Source: Pseudomonadota bacterium
GTDB lineage: Bacteria; Pseudomonadota; Alphaproteobacteria; Rhizobiales; Xanthobacteraceae
Reading direction: 5' to 3'
Assembly (NCBI GenBank): GCA_023405565.1
Contig: JAEXXW010000607.1
Coordinates: 1-6,657 of the forward strand
DNA: 6,657 bases
Shown: piece by piece, positions 1 through 4,821 of the stretch
Numbering within the stretch: position 1 is the first letter of the stretch
How the letters are laid out: every line of letters begins with the position of its first letter
Notes under the pieces: model-generated
Database searches by the model: none
Told to the model about the DNA's origin: nothing
The model's input: only the letters and a program-made list of their open reading frames with translations
Translations under genes and position numbers: made by a program

Positions 1-16
1 GTCCGCTTTTGCGGAC
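1..16 (-). terminator. Small perfect hairpin downstream of the RidA-like gene
   Basis: The six bases GTCCGC and GCGGAC form a perfect 6-bp stem around a TTTT loop (AAAA on the minus strand). It lies 40 bases beyond the stop codon of the minus-strand RidA-like gene, so it could end that transcript, but any U-tract would lie left of the window edge. A terminator role is only a possibility. Confidence 0.3.
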
Positions 17-30
17 GGACCGCGAGAGAG

Positions 31-62
31 CTTACAGCCTCACTTGCTTACAGCCTCACTTG
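31..62. repeat. 16-bp exact tandem duplication over the RidA-like stop codon
   Basis: The 16-base unit CTTACAGCCTCACTTG occurs twice head to tail (31-46 and 47-62). The right copy contains the TGA stop of the minus-strand RidA-like gene (TCA at 56-58) and its last Lys codon. The left copy lies in the 3' untranslated region. Exact identity suggests a recent slippage or duplication event. Reading through the TGA would add seven codons before a TAA. Confidence 0.85.
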
Positions 63-532
63 GCGGCAACAGCTGCAGTGACGTCGATTTCGACGAGCAT
101 GCCGGGAAAGGCCAGCGAGTTCACGCCGAGAAATGTATTATTCGGCAATGGCAAACCGGCAAAGGCCTCGTTGCGGCATTTGCCGACATCCTGACGATAA
201 CGCATATCGGTGACATAGGTCACCTGCTTTACGATGTCGGCGAGCGTCGCGCCATTTGCTGCCAGCGCCTTCTTGATCTTTTCATATGCGTATTTGCATT
301 GCGCATAGACATCGCCGGGAAACTTGACGGCGCCCGACCCTTCATCTTCCGATGCGATTCCTGCTGCAAAAATGAACTTCGTTGGACCGGTGACAGTCAC
401 AACCTCCGCGAAAAACGGCTTCGCCCAATCGCTATAATTGTAGTTCTTTTTCTCGAATCCCTGCGCTGAAGCAAAAGACAGCGACACAAGAACCAGCACG
501 AATGCGGACATCAGCCGCACGATATTCAGCAT
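56..532 (-). CDS. Exported RidA/YjgF/YER057c/UK114-family protein
   Basis: This 158-residue protein starts with a signal peptide: a hydrophobic stretch at residues 8-20 and a likely cleavage after ASA at residues 21-23, before QGFEKK. The ATG at 532 was chosen because AGGAGA lies 8 bases upstream and the signal peptide begins there; a further 34 codons upstream are open but lack any signal. Residues 40-158 show the RidA fold pattern: FAAGIAS near 55-61, the VKQVTYVTDM strand near 101-110 and the closing LVEIDVTA strand near 147-153. RidA proteins hydrolyse reactive enamines/imines using an arginine in a PxRxxxxV motif. Here that motif reads PNNTFLGV (130-137) with Asn132 in place of Arg, so classical iminohydrolase activity is doubtful and a binding or paralogous role is more likely. 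It is transcribed divergently from the DoxX gene. The family call is firm; the substrate is unknown. Confidence 0.88.
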   Translation of the reverse strand: MLNIVRLMSAFVLVLVSLSFASAQGFEKKNYNYSDWAKPFFAEVVTVTGPTKFIFAAGIASEDEGSGAVKFPGDVYAQCKYAYEKIKKALAANGATLADIVKQVTYVTDMRYRQDVGKCRNEAFAGLPLPNNTFLGVNSLAFPGMLVEIDVTAAVAAK

Positions 533-846
533 TTCAAACGTCTCCTGATAACCTTCACAGATGTATCCGATGCATCGATCGCCGCGTTGCTCCTCTCCCG
601 CTTGTTCAAGAAAACCCACGGGACAGATTGCCATCGCCGCATAGGCGACCGTCTCTTAAGCAATAAACATGCCGGGACCAGGAGAAACCTCGTTATTCTG
701 CAACCAGAACACTTTCATCTGGATCAATTCCGGGCAGCCGATTGTTTGCCCGCGTTTCGCTTGACGCAAATCAACACGACCAACGCCGCTGGTGTCACAC
801 TGTTTTACATCGCAAGCGATCCGGCGACTCAAACAAGGACACAGCC
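533..846. other. Divergent intergenic region between RidA-like and DoxX genes
   Basis: These 314 bases separate two divergent genes and must hold both promoters. The Shine-Dalgarno AGGAGA for the left gene lies at its left end, and AAGGA (835-839) for the DoxX gene at its right end, 7 bases before the ATG. Short reading frames cross it on both strands but none has a ribosome site or a recognisable product. The only other site seen is the FixK/FNR-like palindrome listed separately. Confidence 0.6.
761..774 (+). promoter_or_regulatory. Candidate FixK/FNR-type binding site
   Basis: TTGACGCAAATCAA matches the Crp-Fnr/FixK pattern TTGA-N6-TCAA; only the fifth base differs from the symmetric FNR site TTGAT-N4-ATCAA. 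It is centred about 79 bases before the DoxX start codon. No convincing -10 box could be placed at the ideal distance, so low-oxygen control of the DoxX gene is only suggested. Confidence 0.35.
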
Positions 847-1278
847 ATGACACTCTCAAAGGACTTTGATCTCACCAATCCCACTGTTGTTGTACGGCTG
901 ATGTGCGGGCTGTTTTATCTCCCGCACGCGCTTTTCAAGATCAACGGCTTTGAAGGATCGCTCGCCGCCTTTGCCAAGATGGGCTTCCAGCCGGCCGCGT
1001 TCTGGGTGCTGCTGGCGATCGCCACCGAACTCGTCTGCGCGGTGGGATTGACGTTCAATCTTTACACCCGTTATGTCGGCCTTGCCTCCGCCGGGACCAT
1101 GGCGCTGGCCGTCTATGGCACGATCGCCACCAAGGGCGTGCAATGGATGTGGAATTTCGGCGGTATCGAATACCTCGTGTTCTGGGGCGTTGCTTCGCTC
1201 GCGCTTGCGGTCCAGGCGTGGAAGGAGATGTTCGCGAGAGAGCCGCGCGTTTCCACCGCCTTGTTCGCACCGGCCTGA
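847..1278 (+). CDS. DoxX-family integral membrane protein
   Basis: This 143-residue protein has four predicted membrane segments at about residues 12-31, 49-70, 74-94 and 105-125. The spacing and pattern are those of DoxX/DoxD-like small membrane proteins: RLMCGLFYLPHALFK at the first helix, AFAKMGF in the following loop and ATELVCAVGL in the second helix. DoxX relatives act in the cytoplasmic membrane, in some organisms as parts of quinone-linked redox or oxidative-stress complexes; the substrate here cannot be told. The ATG at 847 is preferred over an upstream in-frame ATG at 742 because AAGGA lies 7 bases before it and the upstream 35 codons have no membrane-protein character. The gene appears monocistronic, with a strong terminator 18 bases after the stop and a FixK-like site upstream. 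Confidence 0.85.
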   Translation: MTLSKDFDLTNPTVVVRLMCGLFYLPHALFKINGFEGSLAAFAKMGFQPAAFWVLLAIATELVCAVGLTFNLYTRYVGLASAGTMALAVYGTIATKGVQWMWNFGGIEYLVFWGVASLALAVQAWKEMFAREPRVSTALFAPA

Positions 1279-1295
1279 CGCGTTTCATCCATCGC

Positions 1296-1326
1296 AAAGC
1301 CTCCGGCTGAAAGGCCGGAGGCTTTT
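1296..1326 (+). terminator. Rho-independent terminator of the DoxX gene
   Basis: GCCTCCGGC (1299-1307) pairs perfectly with GCCGGAGGC (1314-1322) around the loop TGAAAG. The stem is preceded by AAA and followed by TTTT, giving a 9-bp GC-rich stem plus T-tract right after the DoxX stop codon. Confidence 0.9.
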
Positions 1327-1377
1327 GGCGTCTTCAGGCAAACCAATCGCGACATCACGATATTTGGCTGCGGCTTT

Positions 1378-1403
1378 GGAACTCCTCGCGCGCCTGCGCT
1401 GTT
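1378..1403 (+). promoter_or_regulatory. Candidate EcfG (general stress sigma factor) promoter
   Basis: GGAAC (1378-1382) is followed after 17 bases by TGTT (1400-1403). This closely matches the alphaproteobacterial EcfG consensus GGAAC-N16/17-CGTT. It lies about 120 bases before the PRC-barrel gene and after the preceding terminator, which is the expected place. PRC-barrel proteins are recurrent members of EcfG regulons, so the context supports the call, but the motif is short. Confidence 0.45.
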
Positions 1404-1422
1404 GAGAAAGTGACAAGAAGAT

Positions 1423-1443
1423 GTCCGCGGACGCTTCGCGGAC
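1423..1443 (+). other. Hairpin in the leader of the PRC-barrel gene
   Basis: GTCCGCG (1423-1429) pairs perfectly with CGCGGAC (1437-1443) around a 7-base loop. If the upstream EcfG-like promoter is used, this hairpin lies near the 5' end of the mRNA, where it could affect stability. No T-tract follows, so it is not a terminator. Confidence 0.45.
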
Positions 1444-1520
1444 AGCCGGGCGTCGCATGGGCGCAATCGGTGCATAATCGCTTGCCTCCCGACCGCGCCG
1501 CCCGGTGGAAGGAGGATGCC

Positions 1521-1868
1521 ATGACTGAGACCATGCCTCACAATCTGATCCCGAGTGACCGGGTGCAGGGCACGGCGGTCTATGGCCGTGACGGCGAGTG
1601 GCTCGGCACCATAGAACGCCTGATGCTCGAAAAGACGACCGGCGTCGTCGCCTATGCGGTCGTGCGGCACAGCGACTTTCTGTTCACCAACACGCACCAT
1701 TATCCGGTGCTGTGGCGCGCGCTGAAATTCAATCCGCAACGGCGCGTCTATGAAGCCGATCTGACGCGTGCCGGAATGCAGGCCGGCCTCAGCGAGATGG
1801 ACGGCGATGCATTCGACTGGGGCAATCGCACCCCGCCCTACGCACCGCCGCTCTATTGGGGCATGTAG
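1521..1868 (+). CDS. PRC-barrel domain protein
   Basis: This 115-residue soluble protein has a PRC-barrel fold at about residues 10-82. It opens with IPSDRVQGTAVYGRDGEWLG, a beta-hairpin typical of these proteins, followed by IERLMLEKTTGVVAYAVV and a core strand ending near YPVLWRAL (61-68). The C-terminal tail (94-115) is rich in Asp, Pro and aromatic residues. PRC-barrel proteins are small beta-barrels found in photosynthetic reaction centres, RimM and many stress-linked stand-alone proteins of alphaproteobacteria; the partner here is unknown. The ATG at 1521 has AAGGAGG 5 bases upstream; an overlapping ATG at 1516 is out of frame. The gene stands alone, convergent to the FKBP gene, with an EcfG-like site upstream suggesting general-stress control. 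Confidence 0.85.
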   Translation: MTETMPHNLIPSDRVQGTAVYGRDGEWLGTIERLMLEKTTGVVAYAVVRHSDFLFTNTHHYPVLWRALKFNPQRRVYEADLTRAGMQAGLSEMDGDAFDWGNRTPPYAPPLYWGM

Positions 1869-1870
1869 AC

Positions 1871-1900
1871 AAAATCGATGCGCCGCCCGGGGCGCATCGA
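1871..1900 (-). terminator. Terminator between convergent PRC-barrel and FKBP genes
   Basis: TCGATGCGCC (1875-1884) and GGCGCATCGA (1891-1900) make a perfect 10-bp stem with a 6-base loop. Read on the minus strand the hairpin is followed by TTTT (AAAA at 1871-1874), so it is a good rho-independent terminator for the FKBP gene. It has no T-tract for the plus strand but may still slow plus-strand transcription, since it begins 6 bases after the PRC-barrel stop. Confidence 0.85.
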
Positions 1901-1915
1901 GCCGGCGGGATGCGA

Positions 1916-2386
1916 TTACTTCACGCCGAGCAATTCGACGTCGAAGATCAGCGTCGCATTCGGCGGGATGACGCCGCCGGCGCCGCGTTCACCATAGCCG
2001 AGCTGCGGCGGCACGATCAGCGTGCGCTTGCCCCCAACCTTCATGCTCGCAACACCTTCGTCCCAGCCCTTGATCACGCGGCCGGCGCCGACCGGAAATT
2101 CGAACGGCTGGCCGCGATCGACCGATGAATCGAATTTCTTGCCCTTGGCGCCATTGTCATTGAGATAGCCGGTGTAATGCACCACCGCGGTCTGGCCCTG
2201 CTTGGGCGATGCGCCGGTGCCAGGCTTCGTGTCGATCATCTGCAGGCCGGATTGGGTCGTGACAGGCTTGGCGGACTGCGCGGAGGCGTCGTCGGACGTC
2301 ATGACTGCGATACTCATCATTGCGAGGGCGGCCATCATGGCCTTCAGTTGTGGGGCTTGCAGAAGTTTCCATTGAAAGGCGCGCAT
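1916..2386 (-). CDS. Exported FKBP-type peptidyl-prolyl cis-trans isomerase
   Basis: This 156-residue protein has a signal-peptide-like start (hydrophobic residues 15-29, likely cut after ASA at 34-36) and one FKBP domain over about residues 45-155. The FKBP active-site residues are present: Tyr71 in VVHYTGYL, Phe85-Asp86 in KFDSS, Phe95/Phe97, Val104-Ile105 and Trp108 in RVIKGWDEG, Tyr131 in GYGERG, and the closing strand [10 protein letters not shown]. It should catalyse proline isomerisation and help folding in the periplasm. The chosen ATG at 2386 has GGGAGA 8 bases upstream; an in-frame ATG 11 codons earlier lacks a signal. It lies 87 bases downstream of the 185-residue exported protein on the same strand, so co-transcription is possible, and it ends at a strong terminator. 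Confidence 0.93.
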   Translation of the reverse strand: MRAFQWKLLQAPQLKAMMAALAMMSIAVMTSDDASAQSAKPVTTQSGLQMIDTKPGTGASPKQGQTAVVHYTGYLNDNGAKGKKFDSSVDRGQPFEFPVGAGRVIKGWDEGVASMKVGGKRTLIVPPQLGYGERGAGGVIPPNATLIFDVELLGVK

Positions 2387-2473
2387 CGAACGTTTCTCCC
2401 TGAACAGGTCTGCATCCATGTAGCAAGCATGAGGCCGAGCGCAAGGCGGAAATGATATCCGCGCGCTCGCCGT

Positions 2474-3031
2474 TCAGGGCTTTGCCGCCTGCGGGCATGA
2501 CTTGTCGGCGACGCGCGTATCGCAGACATAGACATTGCGCAGATAGCGCGACCATTGCTCGATCTGCTCTTTCTTGGGCTGGAATCGGAAAGCCTTCTGC
2601 ACGAGATAGAAACTGTCGTTGCCCTGGATCGCCTTCAGCATCGTGAATTCAGGCTTGCCGGTCGCCTTGTTCAGCGGACACCACTGGATCCACACCGTCA
2701 TCGGATAGCCACGCTCGACAGCCTGCGCCACCGGATTGGATTGCGCGCGCTCGCAATTGTCAGCCCACAACTTCTGAAGACGCTGCTTGAATTGCTCCGG
2801 CGTCGCATCCTTCATGCCCAAAAAAATTTGCACCGTCAGCATCTCCGTCCAGTTTTTGACGGTTTCGCCTGACGGCACCATCTCGGTCATGATCTGGTTG
2901 TTCTTCTTGTCCTGAAAACCGGCCTTGTAGCCGTCCGGCATCGTCACCATCAGGTTCTCGTCCTTGAGCTGCGCCTGCGCGCGCGACGCGAATGGCAGGA
3001 TGGCGAGCAGAATGACAATGACGCGGAGCAT
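2474..3031 (-). CDS. Exported protein of unknown function, 185 residues
   Basis: I do not recognise a named family. The protein opens with a clear signal peptide (MLRVIVILLAILPFASRAQA, likely cut before QLKD). The mature part is about 165 residues, predicted soluble, mixed alpha/beta, with four cysteines (93, 118, 170, 179) that could form two disulfides in the periplasm. Visible stretches are MVTMPDGYKAGFQ (28-40), a helix-rich middle (77-92), MTVWIQWCPL (111-120) and SFYLVQKAFRFQP (140-152). No catalytic motif is evident. The ATG at 3031 is the first in frame, no alternative start lies in the bases just upstream, and the ribosome site is weak. It precedes the FKBP gene on the same strand, which is compatible with a shared envelope role. 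Upstream lies the palindrome-rich island. Confidence 0.75.
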   Translation of the reverse strand: MLRVIVILLAILPFASRAQAQLKDENLMVTMPDGYKAGFQDKKNNQIMTEMVPSGETVKNWTEMLTVQIFLGMKDATPEQFKQRLQKLWADNCERAQSNPVAQAVERGYPMTVWIQWCPLNKATGKPEFTMLKAIQGNDSFYLVQKAFRFQPKKEQIEQWSRYLRNVYVCDTRVADKSCPQAAKP

Positions 3032-3141
3032 GAGCGGCCAACCGAATGAATGGAAATATCATCCGATCATCGGCGGAAAATGTTAACGGGACAGGCTATC
3101 GCACAGCGCAAACTGACGGCATCTTCCGCGCATGCATGTTT

Positions 3142-3230
3142 GCACACAGGAACATCCGGCGTGCTTTTTCGACTCATGTCGGGAACACCCGACATGCTTA
3201 CTTGCACGCACCGGAAACATCCGGTGCGTG
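3142..3230. repeat. Three consecutive hairpins with AACA loops, 32-33 base period
   Basis: Three stem-loops share the loop AACA (3151-3154, 3184-3187, 3216-3219). Hairpin 1 (3142-3164) is imperfect, with ends GCAC/GTGC and core AGGA/TCC. Hairpin 2 is CATGTCGGG with CCCGACATG (9 bp, perfect). Hairpin 3 is CACGCACCGGA with TCCGGTGCGTG (11 bp, perfect). Loop and core (GGAACATCC-like) are conserved while the outer stems differ but stay paired, the pattern expected of structured repeats. No protein repeat explains it convincingly. It could be part of a small RNA or a REP-like array; the direction is unknown. Confidence 0.65.
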
Positions 3231-3233
3231 TGT

Positions 3234-3374
3234 GGATGCGAGGGAGTGGAGCGCCGGAAGGCGCTGTTGATTGAAACCACGCCGCAACGCATCCGCCGCC
3301 GCTCACGCGGCCTCGCATGCGCCTTGGCGTCGGCGCCCCTTGCGATCGGGACACCCCGCCTTCCAGCGCTCCAC
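3234..3374. repeat. Nested and long-range inverted repeats
   Basis: A 17-base arm at 3246-3262 (GTGGAGCGCCGGAAGGC) is the reverse complement of 3358-3374 with a single mismatch, enclosing about 95 bases. The left arm alone can instead form a 6-bp hairpin AGCGCC-GGAA-GGCGCT (3250-3265). GGATGCG (3234-3240) also matches CGCATCC (3288-3294). The mutually exclusive pairings make this a candidate folded RNA or a decayed palindromic element. No gene is supported here. Confidence 0.5.
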
Positions 3375-3408
3375 CGCAGCGTTTTGTCAGTGCCGGGCCG
3401 CGCTTTCG

Positions 3409-3438
3409 CATGCACCTCGTATCGAAACGAGGTGCGTG
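3409..3438. repeat. 12-bp hairpin
   Basis: CATGCACCTCGT (3409-3420) pairs with ACGAGGTGCGTG (3427-3438) around the loop ATCGAA. All positions pair if one G-U pair is allowed, and the inner 9 bp are perfect. No T-tract follows on either strand, so it is a structural repeat rather than a standard terminator. Confidence 0.7.
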
Positions 3439-3491
3439 TCAGCCAGCTCCTAGCAAGGGTCCATAGTAACCCCGGCATAGCAGTTGCGCTT

Positions 3492-3527
3492 GCGCAAACT
3501 GCGTAAACTGCGTAAACTTGTTTGCGC
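3492..3527. repeat. 9-bp tandem repeat inside an 8-bp inverted repeat
   Basis: AAACTGCGT occurs twice in tandem (3496-3504, 3505-3513), followed by a partial third unit AAACTTG. The block is bracketed by GCGCAAAC (3492-3499) and GTTTGCGC (3520-3527), which are exact reverse complements. This is a small iteron-like or slippage-prone block in the spacer; nothing shows that it is an origin. Confidence 0.6.
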
Positions 3528-3572
3528 GTTCCCCGGCACCGCCCGAGTGTGAGGTGACGAGCCTCACCCCCT

Positions 3573-3633
3573 CGATCCCGGCCTTGGCCGGGATCGCATA
3601 GTATGACATGCAAGTCGGCTGGCCGACTTGCAT
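3573..3633. repeat. Pair of REP-type hairpins within copy A
   Basis: CGATCCCGGCC (3573-3583) pairs with GGCCGGGATCG (3586-3596), an 11-bp perfect arm with practically no spacer. After 11 bases, ATGCAAGTCGGC (3608-3619) pairs with GCCGACTTGCAT (3622-3633), a 12-bp perfect arm. Two close palindromes of this size are typical of REP/BIME elements. On the minus strand the first reads through as the peptide IPAKAGI, a common mistranslation of REP repeats, which helps explain the spurious reading frames here. Confidence 0.8.
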
Positions 3634-3701
3634 TGCGCCGCAATCAGCCCCCATCCAGCAACGTCCTGCAGAACGTCCCTCGCATGGGGCGAGTGGAAAT
3701 A

Positions 3702-3730
3702 GGATTATTTACTTATAGGAATATTGTCAA
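3702..3730 (-). promoter_or_regulatory. Candidate leftward promoter in repeat copy A
   Basis: On the minus strand TTGACA (3730-3725) is followed after 17 bases by TAATCC (3707-3702). The same arrangement is conserved in copy B. It points leftward through the palindromic island toward the exported-protein gene at 3031. The -10 box matches the consensus only partly. Confidence 0.3.
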
Positions 3731-3743
3731 GGCAGTTTGACAA
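3724..3743. promoter_or_regulatory. Inverted repeat TTGTCAA-N6-TTGACAA upstream of the toxin-antitoxin genes
   Basis: The two 7-base arms are exact reverse complements with a 6-base spacer. The left arm is the end of repeat copy A and the right arm contains TTGACA (3737-3742), which may be the -35 box for the toxin-antitoxin operon; a good -10 at normal spacing is not obvious. Confidence 0.35.
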
Positions 3744-3765
3744 AAAGCCCGCCCCGCCCCATCTT

Positions 3766-3782
3766 GATATCAGACTGATATC
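3766..3782. promoter_or_regulatory. Candidate operator of the toxin-antitoxin operon
   Basis: GATATCA-GAC-TGATATC is a perfect 7-bp inverted repeat ending 17 bases before the antitoxin start. Because GATATC is itself palindromic, it also gives two TGATATC direct repeats 11 bases apart, about one helical turn. This suits binding by two ribbon-helix-helix dimers, and autoregulation at such a site is usual for these antitoxins. Confidence 0.6.
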
Positions 3783-3799
3783 GTCCGCAGGAGGCGGAG

Positions 3800-4042
3800 A
3801 TGGTGGACATTCTGGTCCGCAATGTCGATCAGGCGACCGCCGACCGCCTGAAGGAAAAGGCAAAGGCCGAGGGTAAGTCGGTGAGCGACATTGCCCGCGA
3901 GGCGCTGACCGCGGCCGCCAACCCCAGCAAGGAAGAGATCTGGGCGGAGGCTGATCGCTTGCGTCAAAAGATCGGAAAGGTCACGGGCGACTCGACGGCA
4001 GACATTCGCGCCTGGCGCGACAATGACGAACGGTATCGATGA
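3800..4042 (+). CDS. Ribbon-helix-helix antitoxin (VapB/FitA type)
   Basis: This 80-residue protein has an N-terminal ribbon-helix-helix DNA-binding fold: strand VDILVRNVD (2-10), helix ATADRLKEKAKAEG, turn KSVSD, helix IAREALTAAA to about residue 40. The following charged helix (44-60) and the tail ADIRAWRDNDERYR, rich in Arg/Asp/Trp, form the expected toxin-wrapping part. It should neutralise the PIN toxin encoded just downstream and, with it, bind and repress its own promoter. AGGAGG lies 5 bases before the ATG at 3800. It overlaps the toxin gene by 4 bases (ATGA), indicating translational coupling. A palindromic operator candidate sits 18-34 bases upstream. The RHH class is clear; the split between VapB and FitA-like names is less so. 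Confidence 0.88.
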   Translation: MVDILVRNVDQATADRLKEKAKAEGKSVSDIAREALTAAANPSKEEIWAEADRLRQKIGKVTGDSTADIRAWRDNDERYR

Positions 4043-4440
4043 CGCTGATTGTCGATGCCAGCGTGGCAGCAAAATGGGTTCTGCCAGAACCTGATTCAGA
4101 CAGGGCCGTCACGCTTCGCGCCAGCGACACCGACATCATTGCGCCCTCCCTTGTGATTGCCGAACTTGGCAACGCCATCTGGAAAAGCACGATGCGGGGC
4201 GACATCAACGCAGCCAATGCACAACAGGCGCTCAAAATCGCCATCGCGCATTATCACCGCCTTTTGCCTGTCGAAGATTTGATGATGACCGCACTGTCCT
4301 TCGCGACGGACCTGCGCCACCCGATCTACGATTGCTTCTATCTGGCGCTCGCCGAACGCGAAGCTGCAACGCTCATCACAGCCGACGAGCGACTGCTAAC
4401 GGCAGCGAAGAAGACGAAGATCAAGGCGAAGGCGCTTTAG
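4039..4440 (+). CDS. vapC: PIN-domain ribonuclease toxin (VapC family)
   Basis: This 133-residue protein spans a complete PIN domain, the usual length for VapC toxins. The four acidic residues that bind the catalytic metal are present: Asp6 in IVDASVAAKW, Glu42 in VIAELGNAIW, Asp98 in IYDCFYLALAE and Asp116 in LITADERLL. VapC toxins are endoribonucleases, often cutting tRNA or a ribosomal RNA loop, and slow growth when freed from the antitoxin; the target here cannot be inferred. The start ATG at 4039 lies within the antitoxin's stop (ATGA). The toxin is intact, with no frameshift, so the pair is probably functional. A REP-like palindrome follows 15 bases after the stop. The lysine-rich C-terminus (KKTKIKAKAL) is slightly unusual but not disruptive. 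Confidence 0.92.
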   Translation: MTLIVDASVAAKWVLPEPDSDRAVTLRASDTDIIAPSLVIAELGNAIWKSTMRGDINAANAQQALKIAIAHYHRLLPVEDLMMTALSFATDLRHPIYDCFYLALAEREAATLITADERLLTAAKKTKIKAKAL

Positions 4441-4455
4441 CGGCTTCAACGGACA

Positions 4456-4529
4456 CGTAGCCTTCATGGAGCGCAGCGGAAAACGGGATTTGCGTGTCCC
4501 GGATTTCGCTTCGCTGCATCCGGGCTACG
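4456..4529. repeat. REP-like imperfect palindrome
   Basis: The left arm starts CGTAGCC and continues ATGGAGCGCAGCG. The right arm, read in reverse complement, is CGTAGCCCGGATGCAGCGAA and so on. About 33 bases of each arm pair with scattered mismatches around a short centre near 4490. This CGTAGCC-CGGATG-AGCGAAGCG type is a widespread proteobacterial extragenic palindrome. It sits just after the toxin stop and may also stop transcription or protect the mRNA end. Confidence 0.75.
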
Positions 4530-4767
4530 CTTGCTAGGCTGCTAAACTTACGGAATTGAGCTTAAGTCGCACTCATCGCAAGCCGCACTTCGTGATCACA
4601 GGCTCTCACAAAGGCCACACCGAAAGAGGTCAAGGCAACAAACTCTCCAAACCACCCAAACAGCTCGATCTTCATATTCCTTCGTACGCGCCGCGATCTT
4701 GTCGGCACGCCGATGCCCGAGCAGAAGATGATCTCCACCGTGCCTCCCCGATGCGATCAAAGCCGGT
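4530..4767. other. Spacer without a convincing gene
   Basis: No recognisable coding region was found in these 238 bases. On the minus strand a 37-codon frame runs from 4675 to 4562 (it begins MKIELFGWFGEFVALTSFG), and its ATG overlaps the TGA of another short frame, but its only Shine-Dalgarno-like stretch (AAGGA) is 2 bases from the ATG, too close. It may be a decayed gene end or chance. No transposase remnant is visible. Confidence 0.5.
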
Positions 4768-4790
4768 CAGCCAGTCTCAACGACTGGCTG
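4768..4790 (-). terminator. Possible terminator downstream of the OmpA-family gene
   Basis: CAGCCAGTC (4768-4776) and GACTGGCTG (4782-4790) form a perfect 9-bp stem with a 5-base loop, 31 bases after the OmpA-family stop on the minus strand. The bases following on that strand, ACCGGCTTTG, hold only a weak T-run, so it may be rho-independent or just an mRNA 3' stabiliser. Confidence 0.5.
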
Positions 4791-4821
4791 CCGAGAGGTT
4801 TCCAGCTAAAGGCGGAAGTGT

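Larger units (their letters stand above)
3536..3730. repeat. Composite repeat, copy A
   Basis: The right part (3648-3730, 83 bases) matches 6275-6357 without gaps and with 8 mismatches, starting CCCCCATCCAGCAACG and ending AGGAATATTGTCAA. The left part (about 3536-3570) also resembles copy B (about 6224-6259), including the hairpin GTGAGG/CCTCAC around TGACGAG. Between the parts copy A carries about 77 bases with two REP-type hairpins, whereas copy B has only about 15 bases. Both copies have the same orientation. No terminal inverted repeat or target duplication was found, so the element class is undecided. Confidence 0.85.

Noticed and set aside
742..846. Upstream start for the DoxX gene
   Set aside because: The 35 extra codons lack a ribosome site and membrane character and would cover the likely promoter region. 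AAGGA correctly precedes the ATG at 847.
1113..1739. 208-codon minus-strand reading frame
   Set aside because: It crosses the DoxX terminator and is antisense to both the DoxX and PRC-barrel genes, with no domain of its own.
3142..3230. CRISPR array
   Set aside because: The period is only 32-33 bases, the shared part is a short palindromic core rather than a 24-37 base repeat, there are only three units, and no cas gene is near.
3492..3527. Replication origin iterons
   Set aside because: There are only two exact 9-bp units, no DnaA boxes or AT-rich stretch beside them, and no replication gene.
3083..3643. 186-codon minus-strand reading frame across the palindromic island (and overlapping frames at 3067-3411, 3132-3506 and 3439-3654)
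   Set aside because: It runs through REP hairpins, the tandem repeat and the AACA hairpins, contains the typical IPAKAGI-type or REP-derived peptides in one frame, and has no domain or convincing ribosome site. The open frames are by-products of GC-rich repeats.
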